DNA of 64,000 nt from contig NZ_JABAGC010000012.1 in assembly GCF_012843905.1 (NCBI RefSeq), forward strand, positions 1 through 64,000, given 5' to 3'. The DNA is from Clostridium sp. SM-530-WT-3G (GTDB lineage Bacteria; Bacillota; Clostridia; Clostridiales; Clostridiaceae). Below the pieces are notes generated by a model that worked only from the letters and a program-made list of their open reading frames with translations, did no database searches and was not told the origin of the DNA. Below are positions 1 through 8,518 of the stretch, piece by piece; within the stretch, counting starts at the first letter, position 1, and each line of letters begins with the position of its first letter. The position numbers and the translations under genes are program-made.

Positions 1-160
1 TATCTCTATATAATTTTACTATAATTATTACATTTTCGGAATTTATTTGCTCGAAATATTTTTACTCTTTAGAGCTGATTTCTCTTATACTGTAAATGAT
101 ATTATATAAATATGACAAACATATGGCAAAAATTAATAATGTAAACTTTTAAAGTTAAAT

Positions 161-189
161 TTCCAATCCTTATAAAGCTATGGTATAAT
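161..189 (+). promoter_or_regulatory. Probable sigma-A promoter of the 140-aa protein gene
   Basis: A consensus -10 box TATAAT at 184-189 is preceded by TGG, giving an extended -10. A weak -35 (TTCCAA, 161-166) lies 17 bases upstream. An AAAGGAG ribosome binding site follows at 216-222, so the leader would be about 35 nt. The rest of 1-160 shows no gene that I can recognise. Confidence 0.55.
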
Positions 190-231
190 ATTAGTATTAT
201 TTATAACTATTTTGCAAAGGAGTAATTATAT

Positions 232-654
232 ATGGGTTTTAGAGATAAGATGAATAGTTATTTTCAAGATGCTTATTTACAAAAATATGGTGACAGAATG
301 ACAAGTGTTTCTGGTACTGTTTTATCATATAAATTAGTTGAAAAAAATTATTTTATCTTCCACAGAATTATTATAGAAATGATAGTAAAACCAGAAGTGG
401 GTAGAAAAGTCGTTAAATGCTGGTTTAAGAAAAATAGATGGTTTAAAAAACCTGAATTTATAACTGTTAAGCAAGGTCACAAAGTTATTGTTATGGGGGT
501 AACTGGTGACAAAGATAACAAAAAGGAAAATTCTCAAGAAGTTCAAATTATGAATCTTCTTAACTTAACAACTAAGAAAGACTTAGTTCCAATTGACCAC
601 AGTCAAATAAAAAAATCTCGTCAACAAGCTAATAACATGATGATGAGAAGATAA
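232..654 (+). CDS. Conserved-looking small basic protein of unknown function
   Basis: This gene encodes 140 residues that I do not recognise. The ATG follows AAAGGAG with a 9-nt spacer. The protein has no signal peptide and no clear membrane helix. The first half has alternating hydrophobic stretches (around FIFHRIIIEMIV, residues 42-53) and then a very basic patch (KKNRWFKKPEF). The second half is charged and ends in a methionine/arginine tail. It is the only confident gene on the plus strand in the window. It has its own promoter and terminator, so it is a monocistronic unit unrelated to the flagellar genes. A compact beta-rich cytoplasmic protein is possible, but that is only a guess from composition. 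Confidence 0.7.
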   Translation: MGFRDKMNSYFQDAYLQKYGDRMTSVSGTVLSYKLVEKNYFIFHRIIIEMIVKPEVGRKVVKCWFKKNRWFKKPEFITVKQGHKVIVMGVTGDKDNKKENSQEVQIMNLLNLTTKKDLVPIDHSQIKKSRQQANNMMMRR

Positions 655-662
655 CATTAATT

Positions 663-720
663 GACAATTGACAATTGATTATTATATATCAATGTCTATT
701 GTCTTTTTTATTTTTTCTTA
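663..720 (+). terminator. Intrinsic terminator after the 140-aa gene
   Basis: A long stem pairs 663-679 with 688-703 (GACAAT...ATTGTC) with one mismatch and one bulge. It is followed by a run of T residues interrupted by one A (704-716). It lies 9 nt after the stop codon on the same strand. Confidence 0.7.
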
Positions 721-777
721 TCTATAATTATATTATTGTAGATACTCCTCTTTAATATTTCACTAAACATATAAATA

Positions 778-821
778 AAAACTAGCAATCAATAATCAAA
801 AAATTATCAATCACTAGTTTA
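778..821 (-). terminator. Intrinsic terminator of the Ca2+ ATPase gene
   Basis: AAACTAG...CTAGTTT forms an 18-bp imperfect stem with an A/T-only loop. On the minus strand it is followed by TTTTTATTTA. It sits about 40 nt after the ATPase stop codon. Confidence 0.65.
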
Positions 822-857
822 TGCGTAATTTTATTCAATATCTACATATTAAGTATC

Positions 858-3407
858 CTATTTTGATTTAATTAATAAATAAACACTGTTAATAAATGCA
901 ATTATTCCAGAGAAAAATATTACTATAAGCCATTGTTTTAAAGATAAAGCAACAGTATGGAATATAGTTTGTAAAAATGGTACATACAATACTGAACATA
1001 TTAAAACTATAGATACAGATACAGCTCCTATAAGCCACGGATTAGTAAATAGTTTTATTTCAAATAAAGAATGTCTTTCTGATCGGCATTCAAATACATG
1101 AATAAGTTGTGACATAACAAGTGTACATAATGCTAAAGTCCTACATGTATCAAGATTCATTCCATAATATCTCCCTGCCATAAATGATAATAATGTGCAT
1201 AATCCAATTAATGATCCCCTAACTAATATCTTCTCAACTAATCCTCTGGCAAATATACTTTCATCCTTTTCTCTAGGGGGTTGTCTCATTATATCATCTT
1301 CAGCTGGATCTATCCCAAGAGCAATTGCTGGTAAGCCATCTGTAGCTAAATTTACAAGTAATATTTGAATAGGACTCAATGGATTAGGCAAAGAAAAAAT
1401 AGTTGCTAAAAACATAGTAAGAACTTCACCTAAATTACATGATAAAAGATATCTTATAAATTTTCTTATATTGTCATAAATAATTCTTCCCTCTTCGACT
1501 GCTGCTACTATAGTTGAAAAATTATCATCCATAAGAATCATGGAAGATGCTTCCTTTGTAACATCAGTTCCTGAAATACCCATAGCAACACCTATATCAG
1601 CTTCTTTAATTGCTGGTGCATCATTTACACCATCTCCAGTCATAGCAACAATATTCCCTTGCTTTTTAAATGCTTTAACAATTCTTAATTTATGACTAGG
1701 TGAAACACGTGCAAATACTCTTGTTTTTTTAATCTTCTCTTCTAAATCGGAATCAGTGGCTTTTTCTATTTCAGCTCCAGTCATAACTTGATCTTCACTA
1801 CTGCATATATTCAATGATTTTGCAATAGCAAGAGCAGTATTTTGATGATCTCCAGTAATCATAACAGGCTTTATTCCTGCAAGCTTACATTTGAGAACAG
1901 AGTCTCTTGCTTCTGTTCTAGGTGGATCTATACTTCCAGCAACCCCTAAGAAAATCAAATTTGTTTCAAGTTTTTCACTTTTAACAAGATGTTCCTCTTT
2001 ATATGCAGCTGCTATACATCTTAATGCCCTAGATGACATTGCTAAAATAAATTGTGCTGCTTGCTTTTTCTTCTGATATGTGAATGGTTTAATTTTATTA
2101 TTCTCTAATATAAAATCACATTTATCAATTACTCTCTCGGGAGCGCCTTTTACATAGCAAGTGTCCTTCCCATTTTCCTTAACTATAACCGACATCATCT
2201 TTCTTGTTGAGTCAAAAGGTATATCATATATTCTATTAGCTTTTCCTATAAAAGTTTCTAATTCCTTTACATCATTAAAAAACATATTTATAAGAGCAGT
2301 TTCTGTAGGATCTCCATGAAGTGCATCACTCATTTTTTTCTTATTAAAATCATAATTACAATCATTACAATATACCAAAGCTTTCATAAACATTGAGCAA
2401 TCTTTTATTTTTTCTTTTTCCAAATCATAAATCTTCCCATTTATATAAGCTTCTTTAACTGTCATTTTATTTTGAGTTAAAGTCCCTGTTTTATCTGAAC
2501 ATATTACTGATGTACAACCTAATGTTTCGACTGCTGGAAGTTTTCTTACCAATGCATTTCTCTTAAGCATACGAGATACTCCCAAAGCTAATGCTACAGT
2601 AACTATTGCAGCTAAACCTTCTGGAATTGCTGCAACCGCTAAACTTACTCCCAATAAGAACATTTCAGTTATATCATTTCCTCTTACTATTCCCATTATT
2701 GTAACAAGAGCGCATATAACCAAACATACTGCAACTAAGACTTTCCCTAACGAATCAAGCTTTTTATTTAATGGAGATTTCTCTTCTTCAATATTCTGAA
2801 TTAAATTTGCAATCTTCCCCATTTCAGTTTTCATTCCGATTGTACTTACTTTAAATAAGCCCTTACCTTTAACAACAGTTGTTCCCATAAATCCACTATT
2901 ACTATTTTTTTTAAGTGCATCCTTATTAACTCCTACAGATTCTCCTGTAAGCAGAGATTCATCAACAACAACACCTGAGCTTTCAACAAAAAAGCCATCT
3001 GCAGGTATTCTATCTCCAGCCTCTAAAATTACAATATCACCTATTGTTAAATAAATAGAATTAATAATTTGTATACTAGAATCACGCAATACCTTACATG
3101 TAGGTGCTGCAAGTTCCTTCAATGCTTCAAGAGATTTTTCTGTTCTAAACTCTTGAATAAACCCTAAAAATGCATTTATTACAACTATAATTAATATTGT
3201 TATTGCATCTGCCTTATCACCTATTATTCCAGATATTATAGTGGCAGCAATAAGAACCCATACTATAAAGTCATTAAATTGTGACAAAAATATTTTAAAA
3301 GGTGATGCCTTGCTATGATGCTCTAATTCATTAAGCCCAAACTTTTCAATCCGTTTTTCAGCTTCTTTTGTAGTAAGGCCACTGATTAATTCCTTTTCCT
3401 GTATCAC
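858..3407 (-). CDS. P-type ATPase, SERCA-like calcium pump
   Basis: This is a cation-transporting P-type ATPase of 849 residues, normal for bacterial PMCA/SERCA-type pumps. The order is: N-terminal cation-ATPase domain (1-60), actuator domain with TGES at 154-157, M4 with PEGL at 262-265, phosphorylation site DKTGT with Asp305, a nucleotide-binding KGAPE motif, the hinge TGDGVNDAP, and six C-terminal helices. PEGL in M4 and NLATDGLP in M6 are the Ca2+-site signatures of SERCA-type pumps, so Ca2+ export is the best call; Mn2+ is an alternative. Translation starts at GTG 3407, with GGGAGG seven bases upstream. The gene stands alone between two terminators. Confidence 0.9.
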   Translation of the reverse strand: MIQEKELISGLTTKEAEKRIEKFGLNELEHHSKASPFKIFLSQFNDFIVWVLIAATIISGIIGDKADAITILIIVVINAFLGFIQEFRTEKSLEALKELAAPTCKVLRDSSIQIINSIYLTIGDIVILEAGDRIPADGFFVESSGVVVDESLLTGESVGVNKDALKKNSNSGFMGTTVVKGKGLFKVSTIGMKTEMGKIANLIQNIEEEKSPLNKKLDSLGKVLVAVCLVICALVTIMGIVRGNDITEMFLLGVSLAVAAIPEGLAAIVTVALALGVSRMLKRNALVRKLPAVETLGCTSVICSDKTGTLTQNKMTVKEAYINGKIYDLEKEKIKDCSMFMKALVYCNDCNYDFNKKKMSDALHGDPTETALINMFFNDVKELETFIGKANRIYDIPFDSTRKMMSVIVKENGKDTCYVKGAPERVIDKCDFILENNKIKPFTYQKKKQAAQFILAMSSRALRCIAAAYKEEHLVKSEKLETNLIFLGVAGSIDPPRTEARDSVLKCKLAGIKPVMITGDHQNTALAIAKSLNICSSEDQVMTGAEIEKATDSDLEEKIKKTRVFARVSPSHKLRIVKAFKKQGNIVAMTGDGVNDAPAIKEADIGVAMGISGTDVTKEASSMILMDDNFSTIVAAVEEGRIIYDNIRKFIRYLLSCNLGEVLTMFLATIFSLPNPLSPIQILLVNLATDGLPAIALGIDPAEDDIMRQPPREKDESIFARGLVEKILVRGSLIGLCTLLSFMAGRYYGMNLDTCRTLALCTLVMSQLIHVFECRSERHSLFEIKLFTNPWLIGAVSVSIVLICSVLYVPFLQTIFHTVALSLKQWLIVIFFSGIIAFINSVYLLIKSK

Positions 3408-3437
3408 ATTTTTTCCTCCCTATATAGAACTCTATAC

Positions 3438-3443
3438 ATTATA
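3438..3443 (-). promoter_or_regulatory. Possible -10 box of the Ca2+ ATPase gene
   Basis: TATAAT lies on the minus strand about 30 nt before the GTG start. No good -35 is visible at 16-18 nt, so this is tentative. It is placed between the preceding terminator and the gene, where a promoter is needed. Confidence 0.35.
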
Positions 3444-3473
3444 TATATTTAGGAAACTCAAAAAAATGCTAAC

Positions 3474-3502
3474 AAAAAAACGCAGCCTAAACTGCGTTTT
3501 TT
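3474..3502 (-). terminator. Intrinsic terminator of ppaC
   Basis: AACGCAG-CCTAAA-CTGCGTT is flanked by A and T runs on both sides, so it can work in either direction. It lies about 100 nt after the pyrophosphatase stop codon on the minus strand. Confidence 0.75.
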
Positions 3503-3605
3503 ATTAAATATATAATTGAAAATATTTTAATTTTTATCCTTAAACTCTCAACTTTCAATTATCAACTTCTCACAGAGTACCCACAAGGGGCATAAACTGA
3601 ACAAA

Positions 3606-5252
3606 CTATTTCATTGAATTAACAACAGCTGTTAATGGTGGTATTACTTGTTTCTTTCTTGATAATATACCTGGTAAGAATGCCATTGAATCTTTTAATT
3701 CAACATTAAATGTCTTTTCAACATAATCTGGTCTTTCACCAGCAACTAATATTTGTGAACCTTCAGTTAAGATATCAGTTAATAATAACATAACTACATC
3801 ATAACCCTTAGATTTTGCTTCACTTTCCATGAAATCTAACATTTCATCCTTAAGAGGCATAAATCCATCAATATCCATAGTGTTAACTTGTGCAACACCA
3901 ACTTTAGTTTCTCCCATTGTGAAAGGCTTAAAGTCTTGATTGAATATTTCTCCAACAGTTTTACCCTTTAATGATGTACCTGCTTTAAACATTTCTTTGG
4001 CAAATTCTTCTACGCTCTTAATTCCAGCTATTTCAGCTAATTTAAGGCAGATTTCCTTATCTTGTTCTGTACAAGTAGGGCTCTTAAATAATAATGTATC
4101 TGAAATTATAGCTCCACATAAAAGTCCTGCTACTTCTTTAGATGGAGTAAGTCCTTTTTCAAAATAACATTTAGCTACTATACTTGAGCTACTTCCTATT
4201 GGTTCATTTCTAAAGAATATAGGATTACTTGTTTGAATATCTGCAACTCTATGGTGATCTATAATTTCAAGAATTTCTGCTTCTTCTATTCCATTAACTG
4301 ATTGACCTCTTTCATTATGGTCAACTTGAATAACTTTCTTCTTATGCTTAGAAATCAAATGATATCTTGAAACTGTTCCAATAACTTTTCCTTCGTTATC
4401 AGTTACAGGATAGCTATGATATCTTGTTTCTGCCATAACATCTTTAATGTCTTCAACTAATTCATCTTGAGAGAATGAAATTAATTCTTTAGTTGCCATT
4501 ACATATCCAACTGGTATACTTTGAAGTAATAATCTTGAAGCTGTAAATGAATCATAAGGAGTACTTATAATTGTAACTCCTGCTTTTTTAGCTGCTTCAA
4601 GAATTTCATTAGTTGGAGCATGAGAACCAGTTATTATTATTAATGAAGTTTTGATGTCTATTAATTCTTCTTGTACATCTGGTCTATCACCAACAATAGC
4701 AATATCTCCTTCTTGAACTATTTCTCTTAAACTTTCTGGAAGCATAGCTGTTACTGCTATCTTACCATCAAATGTTTTACAGTCTTCATTTACGTATAAA
4801 GCTGTTGCATTAAGAGTGTCTACTATATTTCCAATAGGTGTTTTACTTTTTCCTAATATATCATTATCACCAATATCCATATATGATGATGTTAAATTAG
4901 AAATTGAAAGCATTCCTATTAATCTACCACTTTCATCAACTACTGGTAAAGATTTAAGATGATTATCTCTCATTATGTTCCATGCATTCTTTAATGAAAG
5001 ACCTGCTTTAATAGGTTCTATTGTATCTATATCTAAATCTTCAACTTTTAATTTTACTGTTTCTAAAAATCTTGGTGCTTCAACTCCAAAATAATCTAAA
5101 ATAAATTGTGTTTCACGATTTACTGCACCAAGTCTTACTGGTACTGCTGGAAGATTACTAGTCTTATTTTTAAATTCTGCATAACTATATGCAGCGCATA
5201 TTGAATCTGAATCTGGATTTTTATGACCAGTTACATAAACTACATTTTCCAA
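3606..5252 (-). CDS. ppaC: Manganese-dependent inorganic pyrophosphatase with CBS and DRTGG domains
   Basis: This is a family II (DHH) inorganic pyrophosphatase that hydrolyses PPi to phosphate in the cytoplasm. At 548 residues it is much longer than the ~310-residue minimal enzyme because a regulatory block is inserted in the DHH domain. The order is: N-terminal DHH part with the metal-binding GHKNPDSDS motif (about residues 9-17), CBS 1 (about 75-130), a DRTGG-like domain (about 190-245), CBS 2 (about 250-310), the IDHHRV motif, the EPIGSSSS signature, and a C-terminal DHHA2 domain. In the family, CBS-containing members are inhibited by AMP/ADP and activated by diadenosine polyphosphates. 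The start is TTG at 5252 behind AAGGAGG. The gene has its own promoter and terminator. Confidence 0.93.
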   Translation of the reverse strand: MENVVYVTGHKNPDSDSICAAYSYAEFKNKTSNLPAVPVRLGAVNRETQFILDYFGVEAPRFLETVKLKVEDLDIDTIEPIKAGLSLKNAWNIMRDNHLKSLPVVDESGRLIGMLSISNLTSSYMDIGDNDILGKSKTPIGNIVDTLNATALYVNEDCKTFDGKIAVTAMLPESLREIVQEGDIAIVGDRPDVQEELIDIKTSLIIITGSHAPTNEILEAAKKAGVTIISTPYDSFTASRLLLQSIPVGYVMATKELISFSQDELVEDIKDVMAETRYHSYPVTDNEGKVIGTVSRYHLISKHKKKVIQVDHNERGQSVNGIEEAEILEIIDHHRVADIQTSNPIFFRNEPIGSSSSIVAKCYFEKGLTPSKEVAGLLCGAIISDTLLFKSPTCTEQDKEICLKLAEIAGIKSVEEFAKEMFKAGTSLKGKTVGEIFNQDFKPFTMGETKVGVAQVNTMDIDGFMPLKDEMLDFMESEAKSKGYDVVMLLLTDILTEGSQILVAGERPDYVEKTFNVELKDSMAFLPGILSRKKQVIPPLTAVVNSMK

Positions 5253-5292
5253 AATACTTCCTCCTTAAATTTACATAATATATACATTAATT

Positions 5293-5321
5293 ATTGTACT
5301 TGTATTAATCTTTGTTGTAAA
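5293..5321 (-). promoter_or_regulatory. Sigma-A promoter of ppaC
   Basis: On the minus strand, TTTACA (5316-5321) and TACAAT (5293-5298) are separated by exactly 17 nt, a near-consensus housekeeping promoter. The expected start is about 35 nt upstream of the TTG codon. Confidence 0.65.
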
Positions 5322-5326
5322 GAGTA

Positions 5327-5353
5327 AAAAAAAGTGGTAAACCCACTTTTTTC
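5327..5353 (-). terminator. Terminator at the end of the long flagellar operon
   Basis: AAAGTGG-TAAAC-CCACTTT has flanking A and T runs. On the minus strand it follows the last flagellar gene (stop at 5386) by about 35 nt and ends in a T tract. It marks the 3' end of the operon. Confidence 0.75.
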
Positions 5354-5385
5354 TTTAACTCTAATCTATTATTTTTTCAAATTTT

Positions 5386-6153
5386 TTATCTCATATTATT
5401 AATCATAGACCACATATCATCTGCAGCTATTATAGCTTTAGAATTAAGCTGAAACGCTTTAGAGGCCAACATAAGATCTGAAAACACTTCTACTGTATCT
5501 ACATTTGATCCTTCTAAAAATCCTTGTCTTATATCAAAGTCATTACTAAGTTCAACCTGTGCATCCTCACTTGCAATAAATGTATTATTTCCCTTTGGTA
5601 TAAATCCCTTGTCACCAATAGCAGTAAACACAGGTATTTTTCCTATTTCAACTGTATTTCCTTCAAGCTCCATATAAATTGAGCCTCTTTCATCTATAGA
5701 AATATTTTCACTCTCAAGTGCAGGATTTCCTTCTGAATAACCATTTGTATATTCTATATACACTTTTGTACCATGAGCAGTAACTAATCTACCATCAACA
5801 TCAATCTTAAAATTTCCATCTCTTGTATACGATATAGTACCATCTGGTTCCATAAGGGCAAAATACCCTTTACCATCAATAGCAAGATCTGTTTTTAATC
5901 CTGTAGTTAATAAATTTCCTTGTTTATTATTTGCATAATTAGTACCTAATCTTACACCTGTTCCATTTATAGCATCTTTATTAGCAAGTGGAGTTCCTTT
6001 TTTATCTAATGATTCTGTTAATAAATCCTTAAATCCAACATCAGTACTCTTATATCCTGTAGTTGCAACATTGGCCATATCATTAGCTAAATAATCTATT
6101 TTCTGCTGATATGCTGCCATTCCACTTTTTCCAGTTGCAAAAATATTAAACAT
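5386..6153 (-). CDS. flgG: Flagellar rod protein, FlgG/FlgF family (distal)
   Basis: This is a flagellar hook-basal body protein of 255 residues, the size of FlgG/FhoP-type rod proteins. The N-terminal rod motif (GMAAYQQKIDYLANDMANV) and the C-terminal SNVDTVEVFSDLMLASKAFQ segment form the conserved D0 coiled ends. The middle GKGYFALMEPDGTISYTRDGNF is the characteristic FlgG/FlgF/FlgE core. It is exported through the flagellar type III apparatus and builds the rod. It is the last gene of the operon, after a paralogous rod gene. Which of the pair is the distal rod FlgG and which FlgF is not certain from sequence alone. Confidence 0.85.
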   Translation of the reverse strand: MFNIFATGKSGMAAYQQKIDYLANDMANVATTGYKSTDVGFKDLLTESLDKKGTPLANKDAINGTGVRLGTNYANNKQGNLLTTGLKTDLAIDGKGYFALMEPDGTISYTRDGNFKIDVDGRLVTAHGTKVYIEYTNGYSEGNPALESENISIDERGSIYMELEGNTVEIGKIPVFTAIGDKGFIPKGNNTFIASEDAQVELSNDFDIRQGFLEGSNVDTVEVFSDLMLASKAFQLNSKAIIAADDMWSMINNMR

Positions 6154-6207
6154 AAATCCTCACACTCCAAATTTCCCATAAGTCTTGTACAATAAAGTTC
6201 ACAATTA

Positions 6208-6987
6208 CTAAACTCTTCCTATTTCAGTAGCTGCCTTTTGTACTATTTCATCCTGAATCTTTATAAATTTTTGATTTGTTTCAAATTGTCTTTTTACTTC
6301 CATAAGCTTTGTCATTTCTTCAGTTGCATCTACAGAAGACGATTCAAGTACTCCTTGAATTATATTTACTCTTGCATCATAAATAGGATTAGCTGTAGTA
6401 ATATAATTATCACCAATTGGTGATAAAGTTTTGTAATCATCGTCATTAAAATCTACAGTCATTAACTTTTGAGTTACACCCATTCCATCAATATTTATAT
6501 TGTTATCAGCATCTATACTGAAATTCATATTTCCTACATAAATAGGTTCTTTCTCACCTGTAATATTATTTTGTCCAAGTACAGTACATCCATCATTGGT
6601 TATAAGATAACCCTGCTGATTTATTTTAAAATTACCATCTCTAGTATATACTTCTTGTCCGTTTGCATTCTGAGCTACAAAAAATCCCCTTCCATCAATT
6701 CCGAAATCAGTGATATTATTAGTAGATTTAAAAGAACCTTGAGTAAAAATAGTTTCTACATCTGATGTTTTCACTCCTAAATTCATAGTTCCTATATTAT
6801 TTCTAACATATTTATCTCCTACAAGTTTCTGTCTATTAGAAATCATAACATCATCAAAACTTTGTTTTACTAATAATCTTTTTTTGTATCCATTATTATT
6901 TATATTTGCAATATTATTTGTAATAGTTTGCTGTTCGTTTTGTAACGTTATCAACCCTGACACTGAATTATAGAATCCTCTTATCAT
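6208..6987 (-). CDS. flgF: Flagellar rod protein, FlgF/FlgG family
   Basis: This 259-residue flagellar basal-body rod protein is a paralogue of the next gene. It starts with MIRGFYNSVSGLITLQNEQQ and an NNIANINNNGYKK motif typical of the FlgBCFG ends. It has the central DGRGFFVAQNANGQEVYTRDGNF signature and ends with an SSVDATEEMTKLMEVKRQFE helix. It is an extracellular rod component exported by the FlhAB/FliPQR gate encoded upstream. Only 54 nt separate it from the next rod gene. The ATG is preceded by GGAGAAT overlapping the end of the small membrane protein gene, which suggests translational coupling. Confidence 0.85.
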   Translation of the reverse strand: MIRGFYNSVSGLITLQNEQQTITNNIANINNNGYKKRLLVKQSFDDVMISNRQKLVGDKYVRNNIGTMNLGVKTSDVETIFTQGSFKSTNNITDFGIDGRGFFVAQNANGQEVYTRDGNFKINQQGYLITNDGCTVLGQNNITGEKEPIYVGNMNFSIDADNNINIDGMGVTQKLMTVDFNDDDYKTLSPIGDNYITTANPIYDARVNIIQGVLESSSVDATEEMTKLMEVKRQFETNQKFIKIQDEIVQKAATEIGRV

Positions 6988-6990
6988 TTA

Positions 6991-7215
6991 TTATTCTCCT
7001 TCACCATTAAACATAGATTTTTGCTCACTCTTATAAATCATCCCTAGATCACGTGCTCTTTGTTCAATTTGACTATCAGATAATCCTATTGTACTTTTAT
7101 AACCAATCATAAGAATGACACCCAAAATAAGACCGATTCCTATACCAAATAATATTTTCCTATCTTTTAATAAGGTATATGTATTTTTTATTTTTTGAAT
7201 AATTCTTTTACTAAT
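6991..7215 (-). CDS. Small single-pass membrane protein with probable ATT start
   Basis: An open frame of 74 codons fills the gap between the DUF6115-like gene and flgF. It has no ATG, GTG or TTG near its 5' end. A strong AAGGGGG ribosome binding site (7223-7229, minus strand) sits seven bases before an ATT codon at 7213-7215, which I take as the start. The product begins with a basic stretch (SKRIIQKIK) and then has one glycine-rich membrane helix (ILFGIGIGLILGVILMIGY, about residues 24-42). It ends with LSDSQIEQRARDLGM, a motif seen in small clostridial membrane proteins and at the end of MltG-like proteins. It overlaps the upstream gene by 28 nt. Function is unknown. Confidence 0.6.
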   Translation of the reverse strand: MSKRIIQKIKNTYTLLKDRKILFGIGIGLILGVILMIGYKSTIGLSDSQIEQRARDLGMIYKSEQKSMFNGEGE

Positions 7216-7682
7216 AATACTTCCCCCTTACTTATAGATAGCTCGTGGCATATCTCTTCTTCTGTTAAACCCATTTTTAAAAATTCAATAATTTTTTCAG
7301 CCTTAATACTAGTTTCAATACTATCATCATTTAATACATTAATTTTAGGAATTATATCTTCGTTTATGTTATCATAATCTTTTATCATATTAAATTTTAA
7401 CTTGTTATCTTCAGCAATACCAATATTATTATTTTCAATAATTCTTAATCTTGTTTTAATTTCTAAAATTTCTTGTTGAAGTTCAGTAAGACTTTCTCCT
7501 AAATTTTTTCTTAATAATCCAAGTTCTAATTGATAATCTGTCATTTCATTTTTACTATTATTTAGAACTTTATCAAATGAATCATCTCTATCTTGTATTT
7601 CAAAAGAATTGCCTCCTCTCTTTACAGCCTTATAATTAAAAATTATTAGCACTAATCCAATAACTATTAAAATAAATGGCAT
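7188..7682 (-). CDS. DUF6115-like membrane-anchored coiled-coil protein
   Basis: This 164-residue protein has an N-terminal membrane helix (residues 1-19, PFILIVIGLVLIIFNY). A charged coiled-coil region follows (about 45-90, with LRKNLGESLTELQQEILEIK). The C-terminal segment GLTEEEICHELSISKGEVLL resembles a helix-turn-helix of the sort seen at the end of sigma factors or DUF6115 proteins. Genes of this type sit next to sigma-28 in clostridial flagellar operons. Its role is not established; a membrane-tethered regulator or scaffold is an inference. It starts at ATG 7682 after GAGGTGTATT, 17 nt after the sigma factor gene. Confidence 0.6.
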   Translation of the reverse strand: MPFILIVIGLVLIIFNYKAVKRGGNSFEIQDRDDSFDKVLNNSKNEMTDYQLELGLLRKNLGESLTELQQEILEIKTRLRIIENNNIGIAEDNKLKFNMIKDYDNINEDIIPKINVLNDDSIETSIKAEKIIEFLKMGLTEEEICHELSISKGEVLLVKELFKK

Positions 7683-7699
7683 AATACACCTCTGTTCTA

Positions 7700-8428
7700 T
7701 TAATCAACATAATGTAATTTTTTCATACACTCTCTTAAATTTCTTATACTTCTACTATGTAATTGACATACTCTAGACTCTGATACATTAAGTATTTTTC
7801 CTATTTCTTTCAAAGTTAACCCTTCATAATAATATAAGTTTAATACTATTCTATCTTTTTCCTTTAATAATTCTATAGCTTCTGTTAATATTTCTAATCT
7901 TTCTTTATCTTCAAGATATGAATCAGGGCTTGGGCTATTTTTATCTTCTATTATTCCCATTAAGTTTATATCTTCATCTTCTGAAAAAATAACATTTTCT
8001 AATGACACCATTGAAATATAATTTATATAATTTTCAATCTCAGCTACTTCACTAGTTGTTATTTTTAAATACTCAGCAATTTCATTATTATTAGGTTCTC
8101 TAAGTAGCTTCATGTGCAATTCCTCTATTGCCTTATTATATCTATTTAGTTTATCCATGGCACCTTTAGAAATAGGTCTATTTTTCCTAAGTTCATCTAT
8201 CATTGCACCTTTTATTCTTATTGAGGCATATGATGAAAATTTCATACCCTTTGTTTCATCATATTTGTTTAAAGCATCCATAAGACCAATCATCCCATAA
8301 CTTACCAAATCTTCATATTCCATATACTTATTTTTCCCAAACATAACTCTAGAAGCAATATATTTCACTAATGGAATATACTCCTCAATTATTTGATTCC
8401 TGCTATCAATCTCTCTCACTGTATTCAC
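7700..8428 (-). CDS. fliA: Flagellar sigma factor, sigma-28 (FliA/SigD)
   Basis: This alternative sigma factor of 242 residues directs RNA polymerase to late flagellar promoters. Region 2 (EEYIPLVKYIASRVMFGKNKYMEYEDLVSYG, then KFSSYASIRIKGAMIDELR) and region 4 (LKEKDRIVLNLYYYEGLTLKEIGKILNVSESRVCQLH) are intact, with region 3 between them. The length matches the FliA/WhiG family. It starts at GTG 8428 behind GGGAG. It belongs to the flagellar operon between the PilZ gene and the DUF6115-like gene. Four TAAA-N15-nnCGATAn motifs in the window, before flagellin and glycosylation genes, are its likely targets. The anti-sigma factor FlgM is not in the window; it may lie just beyond position 64000. 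Confidence 0.92.
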   Translation of the reverse strand: MNTVREIDSRNQIIEEYIPLVKYIASRVMFGKNKYMEYEDLVSYGMIGLMDALNKYDETKGMKFSSYASIRIKGAMIDELRKNRPISKGAMDKLNRYNKAIEELHMKLLREPNNNEIAEYLKITTSEVAEIENYINYISMVSLENVIFSEDEDINLMGIIEDKNSPSPDSYLEDKERLEILTEAIELLKEKDRIVLNLYYYEGLTLKEIGKILNVSESRVCQLHSRSIRNLRECMKKLHYVD

Positions 8429-8518
8429 TTTTGTATTCTCCCATCTCTCAATTTTATATCATAGTTTTTTCTTGTGTTCTTCTAAGTGCATTTTTAAATA
8501 TAGAAAATTAAATACAAT

